A stretch of DNA of 64,000 bases from Tamarix chinensis. Lineage: Eukaryota; Streptophyta; Magnoliopsida; Caryophyllales; Tamaricaceae. Both the position numbers and the translations under genes were made by a program. Shown here one piece after another: positions 36,076 to 51,535 of this stretch (its first letter is position 1; the number at the start of each line of letters is the position of its first letter). The notes beneath the pieces were generated by a model. The model had not been told where the DNA came from. It worked only from the letters and a program-made list of their open reading frames with translations, and ran no database searches. The stretch spans positions 83,857,172 through 83,921,171 of the forward strand of contig CM060180.1 of assembly GCA_030549775.1 (NCBI GenBank), written 5' to 3'.

Positions 36076-37977
36076 TGTCATAAGTGAGTTTTCTATCCTC
36101 TAGTTATTTATTTATTTATTTTAGTTTGTTTTCTCCATACTTAAAATTACACGTTTCTTAGTTGTTTACACATTGAGGACAATGTATGATTTAAGTGTGG
36201 GGGTGTATGTGTTTTATTGTTGTTTTAAAAAAAACAATTTATTGTTTTAAAAAAATTAATTAATTAGAGTTTTAGAGTGTTTAATTTTTTTAGAGTGTTT
36301 AGTGTTTTTAGAGTCGTAGGAACCCTTAACTAGTTAATGAGGAGTATATCTTTGAAATCTAACGAAAAGAGGATCATGAAATTGAGATAAAGTAAGTGGA
36401 GATTTTTTATGTTGATTTCGATATAGGGAACACATATCTACATGCCTAAGTTTGAATGGAGAAAGAATATGTATGATTGTCTAATCACCGACATGACATG
36501 TTGAGATTCGTCACATTCCTTAGTGAGCTTTTGAACCATATGACCTTCTTTTTCTGAGCGAATTTACACAAAAATCATCTACTATTTCTTGGATTCAAAA
36601 TTTTCTTTGTAAACCTCATATATGTTTAATTTTTTTGATCAAATTATTTTCCATATATCTTGTAATGGACTATAGAGATTACTAGAACTTACTCGTGTGC
36701 TAGTCGAAGCTTATAGTAAAAACATGCTCTGATTGAGAAAATGATAAAGGCAGCTTAGGAATTTTCCATCACATGACCAAATAGCTTAACCTGATTTGTG
36801 TATCCATGATATACATCCCATAGAAACCCTTTGAGCCTATACATGGAACATAATTTTTTTTACCCACATTGAATAACCTTCGGGCCTTAATATCTTTACC
36901 CTTGCTTAAAGCTAGTGGAAGGAAATCAAATCATTATGGATATAAAGAGTGGTTGTAAATGTGTGTGTGAAAGAAATATATGTATTTATGCCAAGAAAGG
37001 GGATTGTTTATGTTTGGTGGAGATAAAAAAATGAAGAAAAAAGAAAAAAAAAGTTGAAAAAAAAAAGAAAAAAAAAAGAGAAAAAAAAATGTTAGGATAT
37101 AAGGAAGAGAGGGAGTTATGGAGAGTATGTTGAGAAAGTTCTATTCATGTTATATTTTATTGTGAAGATGGAGATATGTATCATTGATCGTTGATGTGGA
37201 GTTATGCTTATATTTCATCTACCAATTAGAATTCCACTAACTCTTGATCTTTTTAGCACCACACTTCTAAAACAATCCATACCCTTCTTTACCTTAAACC
37301 CTGTTACAACCAATAAGTAAGTCCTATTTGATTCTCAAGATGAGTAGCCTTTGATCTGTTGGAGATTAGTCACAAGAGTTAAGCATATGGTTCGGTCCAT
37401 TTGGCAAGTATTTGATATCTTTCATGATGTTTTATCCACAAGAACATGAGCCTTCTTTGTTTATATATGTGAGTCATTTGTTATCTTTATCATCTTATCT
37501 CACATACATGAGTGTTTTTATACATTTGTAGCCATGAATCTAAGAGAAAAAAATAGAGGGTATCCATAGTGAGGATCGATCTTGATGTGGCTAAGGCGTG
37601 GTAGATTTTCACCCATAATCTTGATCTATTCATACCTGTCATGTTTATGTGAGAACCATATGTTGAAATTGATCCTTTAAATTTCCCAATGCTGAATATT
37701 GATTGATTGCTAATCTTGACGTTTGAAAGTAAAAGATTTTGAGACAAATATGGTTAAGGGTGTTAGGTATAGTTTTATTTTATTTTATTTTTGTGTGATT
37801 TTGTGGGTATATCATCTGCGAAACCCTCACGAGACCTTACTCATCCTCGATGGGTGACCTAGGGGTTTAAATGGCTTGTTGCACATGCTAAGTGTAATCG
37901 TGAGACCTACGAAAGTGGCTAGTTAATTTAATTTTATTTATTTAGGGTAATAAATTGCTTGAGGACAAGCAAGAAGC

Positions 37978-37991
37978 TAAGTGTGGGGGTG
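37978..37991 (+). other. Athila polypurine tract
   Basis: TAAGTGTGGGGGTG abuts the LTR start at 37992 and should prime plus-strand synthesis. An identical 14-mer sits upstream at 36192-36205. Confidence 0.8.
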
Positions 37992-39877
37992 TGATGAGTT
38001 CATATTAGGACACATTTTATACCCTTATAATCTTAGTTTTTAGTAGTTTATTTAACTAATATAGGGGAATAATTATTGTTTTATGCTTAAGTGGTAAAAA
38101 TTGCATAAATTCTTTATTTGAGCTAAAATGATATAAATTAAGTAAATTTAGAATAAAATATTATTTATTAATATTTATTGAATTTTATTTTGCAGGTATT
38201 GTTTTTAAATAAAAATAAAATAAAATTGGGCCTTTGGACTAACGACCCAAAGCCGAAGGCCCAAAGGCCCGAAACAAGAACAAAAGAAGAACGCGGTACA
38301 AGAAACAAAGCTAGCGCACGGAACGATGAAGAAAAGTCAGCCGTAAGGGCTGACGTGGAAAGAAGAGAGCTCAGCGGCAGAAAAAAGGAGAGTCAGCCGC
38401 AATAAGGGCTGCCGTGGAAAGGTTTCCGACGAAGATAAATAGAAGACGTCGAAAAAAAGGAACAGCAGGGCGCGTCTGGGGGAGTCGAGGAGAGCGAAGT
38501 GAAGGCATAGCCTTCACACAGGCTTGGGCGTGCGGCGAAGGAGTGAGCAGCGAGGGTTACCTCTGCCGTTAAGCACCCAAGAGGGCCCGCACAAAAAGAA
38601 AAAAACATAAAGTAGTACGAAGAGCAACAGCAAGGCGCATCATGAGTGCGGTCGAGAGCAGCAGACAGGGAGCGGCACGGAGTTCGAGGTAGCGACGCAG
38701 CAGCCTCTGTCAGCCTGAAGGAAAAAGAAAGAAAAAAGAATATATTGCACGAAAACCAAATACAGCCGAAAGAAGAAAAATAAGAGGAAATTTATATCGG
38801 TAGAATTTATTTCAGATAAAATTAATTTTTATCTGAATAAATTCTTGATCTTTTATTTAAAATTAATTCCGGTTATTTATTTCTCTTATTTTTAATTTAT
38901 ATATTAGATATATATATTTCTATGTAATTAATTCTTTAATTATGAGTGGCTGAATATTTATTGTTAGGGAATAATTTGAAACCATGGATTAGGATTTAAA
39001 TTATAATGTTATTTTCTTTGTTTCGTGAGATTGTTTCTTGACTCTATATTAATTGCTATCGTTTATATATATAATTCTGTCAAGTATAGTTTATTTGGTG
39101 CATGCGTTGTTCTAGTTCCTCATAAGTGACAGTATATAGGATTATTTGCCTGCGAGGTGGCCATATAAATATACTAGAATTTATGTGTATAAATTGCAGC
39201 TAGGTTAGATAACAATTCACCTAATCGTTTTGTGATTCTAACCGAAGTGGTAAAACGTTTTGATACATGTGGGTCAAGGATAGGAAATACAGCTAGACAT
39301 GCATTTTGTACTAGTCTGGGTACTTAGATTGACAGCCTTCCACTTACACTTAATGCATTAAATCTAGTTAAATATAGGAGCCGCTTGCTGCTGCTATATT
39401 GCTAGTATTTAATAGGGTTAATATAGGCACGTGGTCGTATTAATTAATTAAGGGAAGTAATATAAGGTGTATGGACCTACGTTTGGTGTGCAACTTGGTC
39501 GATCTCCTTCTCACGATTAAAAGATGACTTAGAAATAAATATTATATTTCGACCTAATCTAGCGGTGGATTTTTATTTCCCTAACATATTTCTCATATCT
39601 GCGGTTTCTCATTATTTTCATTATTTTTATTATTAGTTTATTTATTTTATTTATTCCTTTTATTATTTTATTATTTTGATAAACCCCCATTAGTATTTTT
39701 CTTATTTATTTATTCTGTGTTATTTAGGATTTTTATTTTTAGTTTTAGTTTTATTTTCAAACTAGTTGAATAGAGGTGAGCCCTCTCAATCCCCGGCTAG
39801 AAGAACGATACCCTATTTACCAGTGCTACAATTGACAACAAGAGGGTTTAAATTGCGTGCCGGCTATGATCACACCA
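37992..39877 (+). repeat. Athila second (central) LTR
   Basis: 1886 bp, TGATGAG...CACACCA, collinear with 28519-30435. It lacks the 17-bp duplication of the 5' LTR. Unlike a normal 3' LTR it is followed by PBS, leader and gag sequence, not by the target duplication. Confidence 0.95.
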
Positions 39878-39882
39878 ATTTT

Positions 39883-40190
39883 TGGCGCCGTTGCTGGGGA
39901 TTGGTAACTTTGCCTATATTATACTAGCAAGGTTTCTTAGTTTATTTTTTTTATTTTTTATTTATTTCTTCTTAGTACAGTTTACTCGGTTAAAGTGTTT
40001 TTCTTATTTCAGGTATCCACTGGTGAATGCACACGAGAAGAAAAGCACAAGGAGAGTTGATACAAGTGAATCTTGAGATAGAAAAGTTCATTCGAGAGAT
40101 TAGAAAGTCAAGAGTTTCTGGTTCTCCATCATCATCAACTGGTTCTATCTATTTCACTCAAATGGAAGCTAATAGAAGTTTACGGGAGCT
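39883..40190 (+). pseudogene. Second Athila PBS, leader and gag start (truncated)
   Basis: TGGCGCCG starts at 39883, 5 bases after the LTR as in the first copy. The leader and the first 54 or so gag codons follow from ATG 40027. By eye this gag piece differs from 30586-30750 at only two positions. At 40188-40190 gag stops in GCT and the sequence continues as the terminal bases of an LTR. The frame then runs by chance to 40227, which is not meaningful. Confidence 0.92.
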
Positions 40191-40202
40191 ACGGTCACAC
40201 CA
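40188..40202 (+). repeat. Stub of a third Athila LTR
   Basis: GCTACGGTCACACCA equals the last 15 bases of the 5' LTR (30421-30435) and is followed immediately by the TCAAC duplication at 40203-40207. Its presence makes the composite end with a proper LTR terminus. Confidence 0.85.
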
Positions 40203-40207
40203 TCAAC

Positions 40208-41089
40208 CTGTAATATCAAAATGCTAAATACCATAGTCTATTTAAAATATTCAAACATAACATATCACAAAATGGCGTAGAAGGGTGAAGCCCTTGTTGA
40301 ATCCTAAGCCCTAGACATACATAATACTCAAGCAGTAATTTATAGCGCAATCATACATCCTTATAGTTTACATACTACAAAAGCATCCATAACAATTAAT
40401 TTCTAACATACTAGAATGCATTATTTTATAGATCACAAAATTACATAAAATTATAATAACACCTGCTTTCACTTTCTAACACGAGATATATAAATTTCAA
40501 TAACATGATCCAAATTTTTAGGGAGCTAAAAAACCCTCAGGGTAGCTATGAGTTAAACAAATATTTTAGCTTGGCTAGGGAAATCGAAGGCTAGAAGAAC
40601 AAAAAGGAGGGAATTTTGGTCGTAGGGATTGAAAACAACAAGAAGATGAAGGAAGATGGCTGGATTAAATGGTTATTTGTGAGATAAAGAAAAAGATTAG
40701 GTGGATGATTGCCAATTTGCGTAGGTAAGGTGAGCCACACGAGATACATAGGAGATGGTGTAGTGTCAATTTTAGTAGGGACGTGGGTGGGGTCAACACA
40801 TTGGGAAAGGATGGAGAAATTAGATTTTGCTGGCAGTATAAGGGGTTGTTTAGGTAGTTGTTTGGTTAAGTTTTAGTATGGTTGCAACTTGGTTGGGGGT
40901 TAGTTTGGTTGGATTTGGGGTTGAGGATAAATGGCTATAATAAAATAGAGAGAAGGGTAGAGTCACATGAGAGGAAAAGTGTAGTGAGGTTAGAGGGTTG
41001 TGTTTAAGGGTTAAAAATATAAGGATTAAAGACTAAAATTAATAATGGTGATGAGGTTATTAAAGTGGTATTTTTTAAAAGAAATTATA
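40208..41089. other. No recognisable feature
   Basis: AT-rich first half and G-rich second half (40700-41000) without a supported frame. It continues the DNA that lay before 28514, since both sides share the TCAAC target site. Confidence 0.35.
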
Positions 41090-43043
41090 TCTACTCAGGG
41101 CTTGAGAACGCGCTACACGCTCCTTCTTGTCCTAGCGATGGGGAAGAATCTTCGACGAAAGATGCGGCAAAGTAATGGCACGACCCAATCACCGATGGTA
41201 AAGATGAAAGGTAACGCAGTAGAGGATGATGTTCAGAATGATAAAATGTAGGAAATCTCATCCTTTTCAACACCTCCAATATCGAAGGAGGAAAATACTA
41301 CTATCAATATTCCCCAAGATCCCCTGGTTGCACAAATTGTTGCTAAAAACACTAGTTCCTCGATTACTAGTGTTCCTAATATGGAGCATTCGAATTAGCC
41401 AAATCGACCTGACCCAGATGTTAAACCATTCGAAAGTTGGAAAGATGTTCTCCTAAAAAATCGTCGTGAGGAGGGGGTTATGAATGTCTCTCCCAATGAT
41501 TGTTAATGGGGAAGCACAAGCACAATTATAGAAAGATGAAATTAAGACTAAGGAACACAGATGGGAATTCACATTAGTCGGGATGGTTGCAGGTTACCAA
41601 GCCTCACACCCCCAAATGGTCCGTTATGTCAAAGAAAACTAGACCAAGATATCGACCCCTCCTCAAGTCTTCTTGCATGATCAGGGCTATTTTCTTTTCA
41701 GATTTCAGAATGAATTAGACTATCAATCGATCTTGAAAATGCCCTACCGGTGTTATGGAGTTAGACCTCTTCTAATTAAGAAATGGAATCCAAATGAAAG
41801 TTTTGACAATGTAGAATGGAAAAATGCCTCTATGGATTACGTTGCCTAGACACCCTGTTACACATTGGTCTGTAGACTCACTTAGTAGGATTGGTAGCTG
41901 TATTGGAGTCCCTCTATGTGCGGACATGGTCACAGCTACAAAAACCAGAGTCTCTTTCCTCATACTACTTATCAAAGTGGATGTGAGCTTGCCTTTCATT
42001 GACCATGTTCAAATTGCTCTGCCTAATGGTAGTGTTAGGAGACAGTATGTTTACTATGAATGGAGGCCAAAGTTCTGCACTAAGTGTGATAGAGTTGGCC
42101 ATGACATAAATGCTCATTACCAAAAGTAAAAAATAGAAAAGGAGGTAGGGAAACCTATCCACAAAGTATGGCAAATTAAAAAACGACACCTTGCACAACC
42201 TCTGCCAAAACAACCTATATTGCCTACACCTGATCACAAACCAGATGAGGATCAAGTTCCTGAAAATGCAAGACAGATCAAGGAAACCAATGTAGGTCCT
42301 TCTTATGCTTAAACTGATGATGATATCCTTAACCTGTGTAACCCAAACCATGGTGAACCTCTCTTTAAAAAATTGAAAATAAGAAGGGCAAAGGGATTCT
42401 TCTTGAGCTTGGGGGAGATAGTAGACAGATTGCTACTATCCCTTTTCCTCCCATCTCATGACTATTGCTGTATGGAACATCAGGGGTTTGAATAATCCCC
42501 TGAAGTAGAAATTAGTGAATAAGTATATTAGAAATAACAATTTTCATATAGTATGTTTTCTTGAAACTAGAGTAAAGGAGAAAAACATGCCTGCAATCTT
42601 GAAGCATTTGGATAAGCAATTTTCTATCATTCACAACTAATCTGCCCATTATAATGGCCGTATATGGATTCTTCTACTATCTGAATCATCGATGTGTTTG
42701 AGCAAGTCATTCATTGTTATGTTGAAAGGACTGATGGAATCTTCTACTACCTATCTGTAGTTTATGCTTAGAACACAAGAGGTGCTAGACAAATTTTATG
42801 GTCCCAACTTCAAAACTTCCATGCTATTAATAAAAGAAGCCTTGTAATTGGTGACTTTAATGTCATTCTTTTTGATCAAGAAAAAATTGGAGGCATTACT
42901 CATGCTGCTGATATGGAAGACTTTGCTGACTGCCTCTTCACTTATGGCCTAGGAGGGCTGCTAACCTCAGGCTCTTCATTCACCTGGTCCAATAATTAGA
43001 TTAGTCATGCTAGGGTCAGTTTTAAACTTAACAGAGCTTTGGG
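41090..43043 (+). pseudogene. LINE (L1-type): ORF1 and endonuclease, RT missing
   Basis: Non-LTR element remnant. 41100-41500 is a polar, stop-broken N-terminal part with FESWKDVLLKNRR. 41664-41820 gives a DUF4283-like segment (QGYFLFRFQNELDYQSIL). 41824-42129 (101 aa) continues one frame over with MPLWITLPRHPVTHW, a GSCIGVPLCADM motif and a zinc knuckle, CTKCDRVGHDINAH, in which the final Cys is His. Endonuclease starts at about 42459 (MTIAVWNIRGLNNPLK, then a stop) and includes FLETRVKEK, GDFNVILFDQE (about 42848-42880) and TWSNN followed by SHARVSFKLNRAL near 43030. At 43043 it gives way to GC-rich LTR sequence, so the RT and 3' end are lost. Multiple stops and frameshifts make it inactive. 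Confidence 0.85.
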
Positions 43044-43619
43044 AGAGGGGGCTGGGCCGCGAGGGATGCTGGGCCTAGCAGGCCGGCCCAGTCGGGGAAA
43101 AATAAGGAAGAGAAGGGGAAAGAAAGAAAAAGGAAAAATGAGGGAGAAAAAGGGGAAAAAGAAAAGGAAAAATAAGAGAGAAAAAAATGGGGGGGTTTGG
43201 CTTAATTGATATAATTTGATTAATTTGGGATGTTTAATAAAATATAAACATTAAAATAATGATTAAATTCTCTGTTTGGGTTAATTTAGGGATTTTTAAA
43301 GAATTTTCTTAAATTCCATTTTAATTAACAAAACATTTTAATTTTCTCCAATTAGATTATTTATAAATTTTATATTAATTTGAAACTATTTTATCCTTCT
43401 TATTTTAAATAAATTAATTTATTTAATAAAATTTTAAAATAAAATCCTTAATTATCTTAAAATACCAAAAGTCCTCCTATTTAAAACACTTATAAATTCC
43501 TTCTTAATTTACCCTAAATAATCCCCTTTTTGTTTTAATAAAAGTAGTTTATTTAATTAATTTTCCTAATAATTCCCTATTCGGCCATGATTTCCTAAAT
43601 TAAGGTTTTGGGGTATTTC
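43044..43619 (-). mobile_element. Gypsy-type LTR 5' fragment (minus strand)
   Basis: On the minus strand it starts TGAAATACCCCAAAACC at 43619 and runs through AT-rich sequence, a purine/pyrimidine tract (43100-43190) and a GGGCCGCG/GGCCGGCCC segment to 43044. This is the same order as the first 460 bp of the LTR at 56671 (TGTAATCCCCC, AT-rich, pyrimidine tract, GGCCGCC). The remainder of the LTR is missing at the LINE junction. Confidence 0.6.
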
Positions 43620-46795
<3,176 letters not shown>

Positions 46796-46996
46796 ACACC
46801 TATGGTGGCGGTTTGTTATTTGTGATTTGAGCGAAGGAAGGAGAAGGGAAGAGAGAATTAGGCACCGAGCTACTATGATATATTCTCTATTAGGTGTGGT
46901 TATTGTCACGTTGCATTGTTCTTCCATCATTCTAGCTTGACAAGGACATGGAAGTAAGAATGAAAGGAGTATAATGAAGGAGAGGAATGGAGTCAA
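46796..46996 (-). other. Short frame with signal-peptide-like start, cut by an LTR
   Basis: From ATG at 46996 (minus) the frame gives MTPFLSFIILLSFLLPCPCQA, which looks like a secretory signal, then about 45 polar residues with two Cys. At 46795 it runs into LTR sequence, so the original C-terminus is gone. No family recognised. It could be a truncated small secreted peptide gene or chance; low confidence. Confidence 0.2.
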
Positions 46997-48118
46997 TGAG
47001 TGGAATTGAGATAAAAAAACTTCTGCAGTTGCTATGCTTTGATGGATTTTGTTTCCATAGAGAAGAAAATGACAAGAGATTTTATTAGGAAGGAGGGAGG
47101 AAACTGGTTAGTATTTTAGTTTTTCTTAATAGTAAAACTATATTTTCTCAAAATTTCTTGATATATGCCTAAGATATATTTTATGTTAGAACAAATTCAA
47201 TGAAAATAATTCCATATGGAGCCAAAGGGTTAAAATTGATGTAGAACCTATTTAATAAATGTTGGTAAACCTTTCCAATAAGAAAATTAATGACAAGGAG
47301 AATTCATATTATTTGCAGAAATAAATAATAGAACCTTAAAATAATATCCAAGAACATTCAAATAGTATTTAAATATTTATTAATTTTTTAATAAGATAAT
47401 AGTAAATTGTTAAAAATATGAATTTGAGATAAATAGATATAAAAAAATATTTTATGCTAAATCTTAATTTTATGCCAAATCTTAATTTTGTATCAATATT
47501 AAATCAATACAATGTATCAACATAATTATTAGAAATTTGTTTTATAAATATAAATGAAATACTTAGAAAAGAACATAAATGGTTTCCAATAGAAAATTAA
47601 AACGAGTTACAGAAAACTCAAATTGGAATTTTTGAGGGTTGTGGAGTGTCATAAGAATTATAAATTTCACAATAAAAGCATATAGTGATATAAAATACAA
47701 TGTTGGGATTTATACTATCTCAATGGAAAACCAAATAGTTATTGTAAGACTTTTTATACAAAATTAGAAATTTAAACATAAATTCTTATGCAATCTAACG
47801 ATGTAAAATTAAATCATTATGGGAATAAGTTATTAATATAACTCTAGAATCACAAGTGAATTTTACACTTAAATATGAGCTCATTTTCGTTGACTAAATA
47901 TGACCTCAAAACGAACCATAATTGACAAGGTCATATCATAAACAAACCATAAATTATTAAATTAAAAACACTATTTCACCCACTAAAGCATTTAAATTAT
48001 CTTTTTTCACAAATATTTAAATTATGCGTAAAATGGTACATGCTTTTAATATGAAAAAAAATGTAATTTTAAATAAAACGTGGAATCATATGAATTTAAT
48101 AAAAATTATAGTCATGAA
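46997..48118. other. No recognisable feature
   Basis: Very AT-rich DNA without repeats or domain-bearing frames. It is the left flank of the Ale-like element. Confidence 0.4.
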
Positions 48119-48286
48119 TGAAGGAATTATCTTCTGTGCCTATTCTTATCCCTCGAGTTCAATTTTATGCAGCTTTCACAAAGATAAAATCTATGTTATA
48201 ATTAAGGAAATTAACTAATGATATAGATTGAGAATATTTACATTTTAAATATAAGAGATATACAAGATTATGTACATAATTTATCA
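48119..48286 (-). repeat. Ale-like 3' LTR
   Basis: Plus-strand TGAAGGAATTATC...TTTATCA, paired with 62393-62560. On the element's strand it starts TGATAAATTATG and is preceded by GAGGGA (48287-48292), a weak polypurine tract. Confidence 0.85.
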
Positions 48287-48399
48287 TCCCTCGTAGAGGC
48301 TCTCATATGTTGAGACATTCTCAAAAATCATCAAAGAGTATGCGCAGAAGTCCTTTTTTGAAGATATCAACAATTTTATAACTAGATGTGACATGTAGA

Positions 48400-51300
48400 A
48401 AATGAACTTGTCCTCTAAGAACCTTTTTCCCGAACAAATAAAATATCCATATTAATGTGTTCAGTGCATTGATGTTGTACGTTACCCAAAAGATATATCA
48501 CATTAACATTATCACAATACACTAATGCAACCTTCTTGATCGGATAATGTAGCTCCAAGATAAGATTACAAAGCCAATAAGGTTTGAAGACAACATTAGC
48601 AACCCCTCTATATTCAACATCAACACTAAACCAAGATAAAATGGGTTTACGTTCAGAAGACCACGATATCAAGTTGCCCCCAAGGAAGATATAATACCTA
48701 GAGGTGGAGAATTTGGTATCCAGACATCCACCCCAATTTGCATCAGTATAAGAAGTGAGATTGGAAATGGTGGACTTGTAAAGATGTAAGCCAAAATCAC
48801 AAGTACCTTGAACATACTGTAGAATATGTTTAAGAGCATGCATATGGTCTTCCGTAGGATCATGCATATGTAAAGATATCTTTTGAACAAAATATGATAT
48901 ATATGGTATCATGAAAGTAAGATACTTGAATGCTCCTACTAAACTTCAGTAATGTGTAGGGTCATCATATGGAGACCCCAAAGAGGCACTCAACTTAGCA
49001 TTCGTATCAATAGGCATGAGTGAAGGCTTACAAGAAGACATGCCGACTCTATCAATTGTCCTCGGCATACTTCCTTTAACAAAGAAACAAACCACCTGCA
49101 TGTTGTGTCACAAGAATTCCCAAAAATTAAAGCAATGGAACCAAATAATTCATTGAAAATTTAGAGGTAAGGAGATACATAATATACTAGTGAAGAATAT
49201 TAGATGATATAGTGAGAATGATGTCATCAATATAAAAAAGAATATATGCCATGCCTTTGCCTTTTTGGAAAATAAACCAAGAATGATAAGATTTGCTATG
49301 TGAGAAACCCATCATGGAGACAAAATTAACAAACTATTTATACCATGCCCATAGGGCCTATTTCAGACCATAAAGTGACTTCTTTGAATCCTATAGGATG
49401 TTGCATTCTTGACATCCAACTAATGAATGAGCCATAATTTCAATAGATTTAAATTGAGAATTGTATGAATAGTAGCAAGCTTCACTATAGGATTGAAAGT
49501 TTCATCACAATCCACACCAAACTATTGAGACCTATCATCAACAACAAGACAGGATTTGTGCTACTCAAAAGAACCATCATGTTTCTTTTTACGACAAAAA
49601 CTCCACACAAAAAAATTATATTCACATTATAAGGATGGGGAACTAACTTTCACGTCTTATTTTTTATAAGAGCATCAAATTCATGAAACATGGCTGCTTT
49701 CCTATTAGGATTAGACAATGTAGATTTTAGGTGACAAAGTGTTAGGGATGGTGTAACCAAAGACGCCAAATTAAATTATTGTTTGGGCTTCAAAATCCCT
49801 TGCATGTAGTCATGGACCATGTGAGTATTGGGCTAGGTTGATGATGAATAGGGTTAGTTTTTTGGATAGGGATTTGTTTATGTGTGGGGCAAGGATGCTA
49901 TTGTGGAAAGCTTTGCACTTATAGCACTCTAGCTGGGTTGCGCATATTGGATAGTGGGTTGAAGTCGTATTGGGAGGGGATATGCTTGGCCTAGAGGAAG
50001 TAGATCTAGGTGGAGAGGCTGCTAGTATTAGGCTGGGCTACTAGGTGTGCATAGGAGAAGGAGCTGGACTTGATTTGGGTTCCAGTTCTTGGACTAGATT
50101 AGGGGAAGCAAGTACAAGATACATAATGGGGCATATTCCATCATCAATAAATTCATAATAGTGAGAAGATGGTGCATACAACTTGGAAAATAGAAATTTG
50201 GACCCATCAAATATGACAAGTCAGGAGATCATTATTTTCTAGCTAGATAAATTATAACACTTTTTATCCCCTATGGTTGGGAGTGTATCCTAAAAAGACA
50301 CACGAAGTGGAATGGGCTTGTAACTTGTTGATGGTTGTAAGGGAAAAAGTGGATAGCATAAGCACCTAAAAACCTGTAAATGTGTGTAAGAAGGAAACCT
50401 ATGGTAGAGAAATTGAGTGTGAGTGAGATTTGAGATTATTTTGGTGGGACTATGTTTTAAGATATATGTTGCCATTTGTAAGGCATGATGCCAAAAAGAT
50501 GGGGGCATAGATGCATGGGAAAGAAGAGTGCAGACCAAATTATTAATGGCCCTTATCTTTCATTTAGCTTTTCCATTTTGTAGGCAAGTGTGGGAGCAAG
50601 AGTAGAGAAACACCATACCATGTTTATGACAAAATAACTTAAATGGTTCATTATCGAATTCCCTATAATTATCACACTATAAACATTTTATATTTTTCTC
50701 AAATTGGGTGCGAATGAAGGCACTAAATGACAAGAAAATGAAATAAACTTGAGAATTCTTTTTTTTTTCTGATGGGAAAATTGCATAGGAAATTATAGTA
50801 TTCATCTAAAAGAAGAACATAATATTTATGACATATGAAACTCAAAATAGGCGATGTCCACAAATCACTATGCATTATATCAAATGGCATTGTATGAAAG
50901 AAGTTGATGTATAAAATGGAAACTTAACATGTTTCCTAAAAACATAAGACTCACAAACTGAAGAAAGAGAAGATTCTTTACAATTAATAAATTTATTTTT
51001 TAAAAGTGAGTCCAAGACACTTTCTCCTGGATGTCCCAAACGATTATGCTATAAACTAGGAGTAAGAGTTGCAAATGTGGATGGAGTAGTGGCTTGACGG
51101 ATTGTGGAGGTGGTGATAGGATATAGATCCTCGGTGATATCACATCTCATTATTGGCATCCTTGTTTGAAGGTCCTTCATAGAAAACCCAAAAGGATCAA
51201 ACTTAATAGACACATTGTTGTCAACAATGAAATGACATACAAAAATTAAGTTTTTACTAAGTTTGGGTGCATGGAGGACATTTAAAAAAAATAAAGGTGG

Positions 51301-51535
51301 GTGAGGAGGGGGAAGGTTAGTCATTCCAAAGCCAAAAATTGGAATTTCCTACTCAATTCCAACAATAATTTGTTTATTACTATTCATATTAAAATAATAC
51401 GATAGAGTACCTTGAGATGCCACCATATGGGTAGTTGTGCCAGCATCTATATACCAATTCTCGCTAGAAACATGAAGGCACATAGTATGCCTTTCTTACT
51501 CAATGTTAGTCGCTATAAATGTAGAAGGAGGCATA
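48400..51535 (-). pseudogene. Ale-like copia pol: protease, integrase, RT, RNase H
   Basis: Read on the minus strand. Protease region near 51465 with WYIDAGTTTHM (usual DSGA; Ala-Gly-Thr here). The GAG-pre-integrase region lies at 51324-51049 (LHAPKLSKNLIFVCHF, then MRCDITEDLYPI). Integrase core pieces at about 50660-50540 (DNEPFKLFCHKHGMVF, then TCLQNGKAK and a stop) continue at 50538-50290 (MPPSFWHHALQMATYILKHSP). RT is badly broken, with YIDDI at 49222-49234. RNase H, 48912-48415 (165 aa), has SYTDANWGGC, STSRYYIFLGGNLISWSS and YCDNVNVIYLLGN. Motif style points to the Ale/Retrofit lineage. Many stops and shifts; inactive. Confidence 0.88.

Larger units (their letters stand above)
36018..37991 (+). 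other. Athila 3' untranslated spacer
   Basis: About 1970 bp with no supported reading frame; no env-like gene is visible, unlike some Athila lineages. It starts with a TTGGG-AGGCAA-CCCAA hairpin (36060-36075). A TTGAGGACAA...TAAGTGTGGGGGTG module occurs twice, at 36173-36205 and 37959-37991, with identical 19-base spacing; the second is the polypurine tract at the LTR. An A-rich tract lies at 37023-37090. The rest is AT-rich, and short frames such as 37490-37747 are not supported. Confidence 0.75.
28519..40202 (+). mobile_element. Athila (Ty3/gypsy) composite: LTR, internal, LTR, partial internal, LTR stub
   Basis: The whole block is flanked by a perfect 5-bp duplication, TCAAC, at 28514-28518 and 40203-40207, so it behaves as a single insertion. 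Order: LTR 28519-30435; PBS 30441; gag and pol 30586-36017; non-coding 36018-37991; second LTR 37992-39877; second PBS 39883; about 150 bp leader and 165 bp of a second gag start, ending at 40190; then a stub holding only the last 11-15 bases of an LTR, ending CACACCA at 40202. The junction at 40187-40191 lies in GCTA, shared by gag (30747-30750) and the LTR end. The simplest reading is a three-LTR tandem from which most of the second unit was deleted. Confidence 0.9.
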
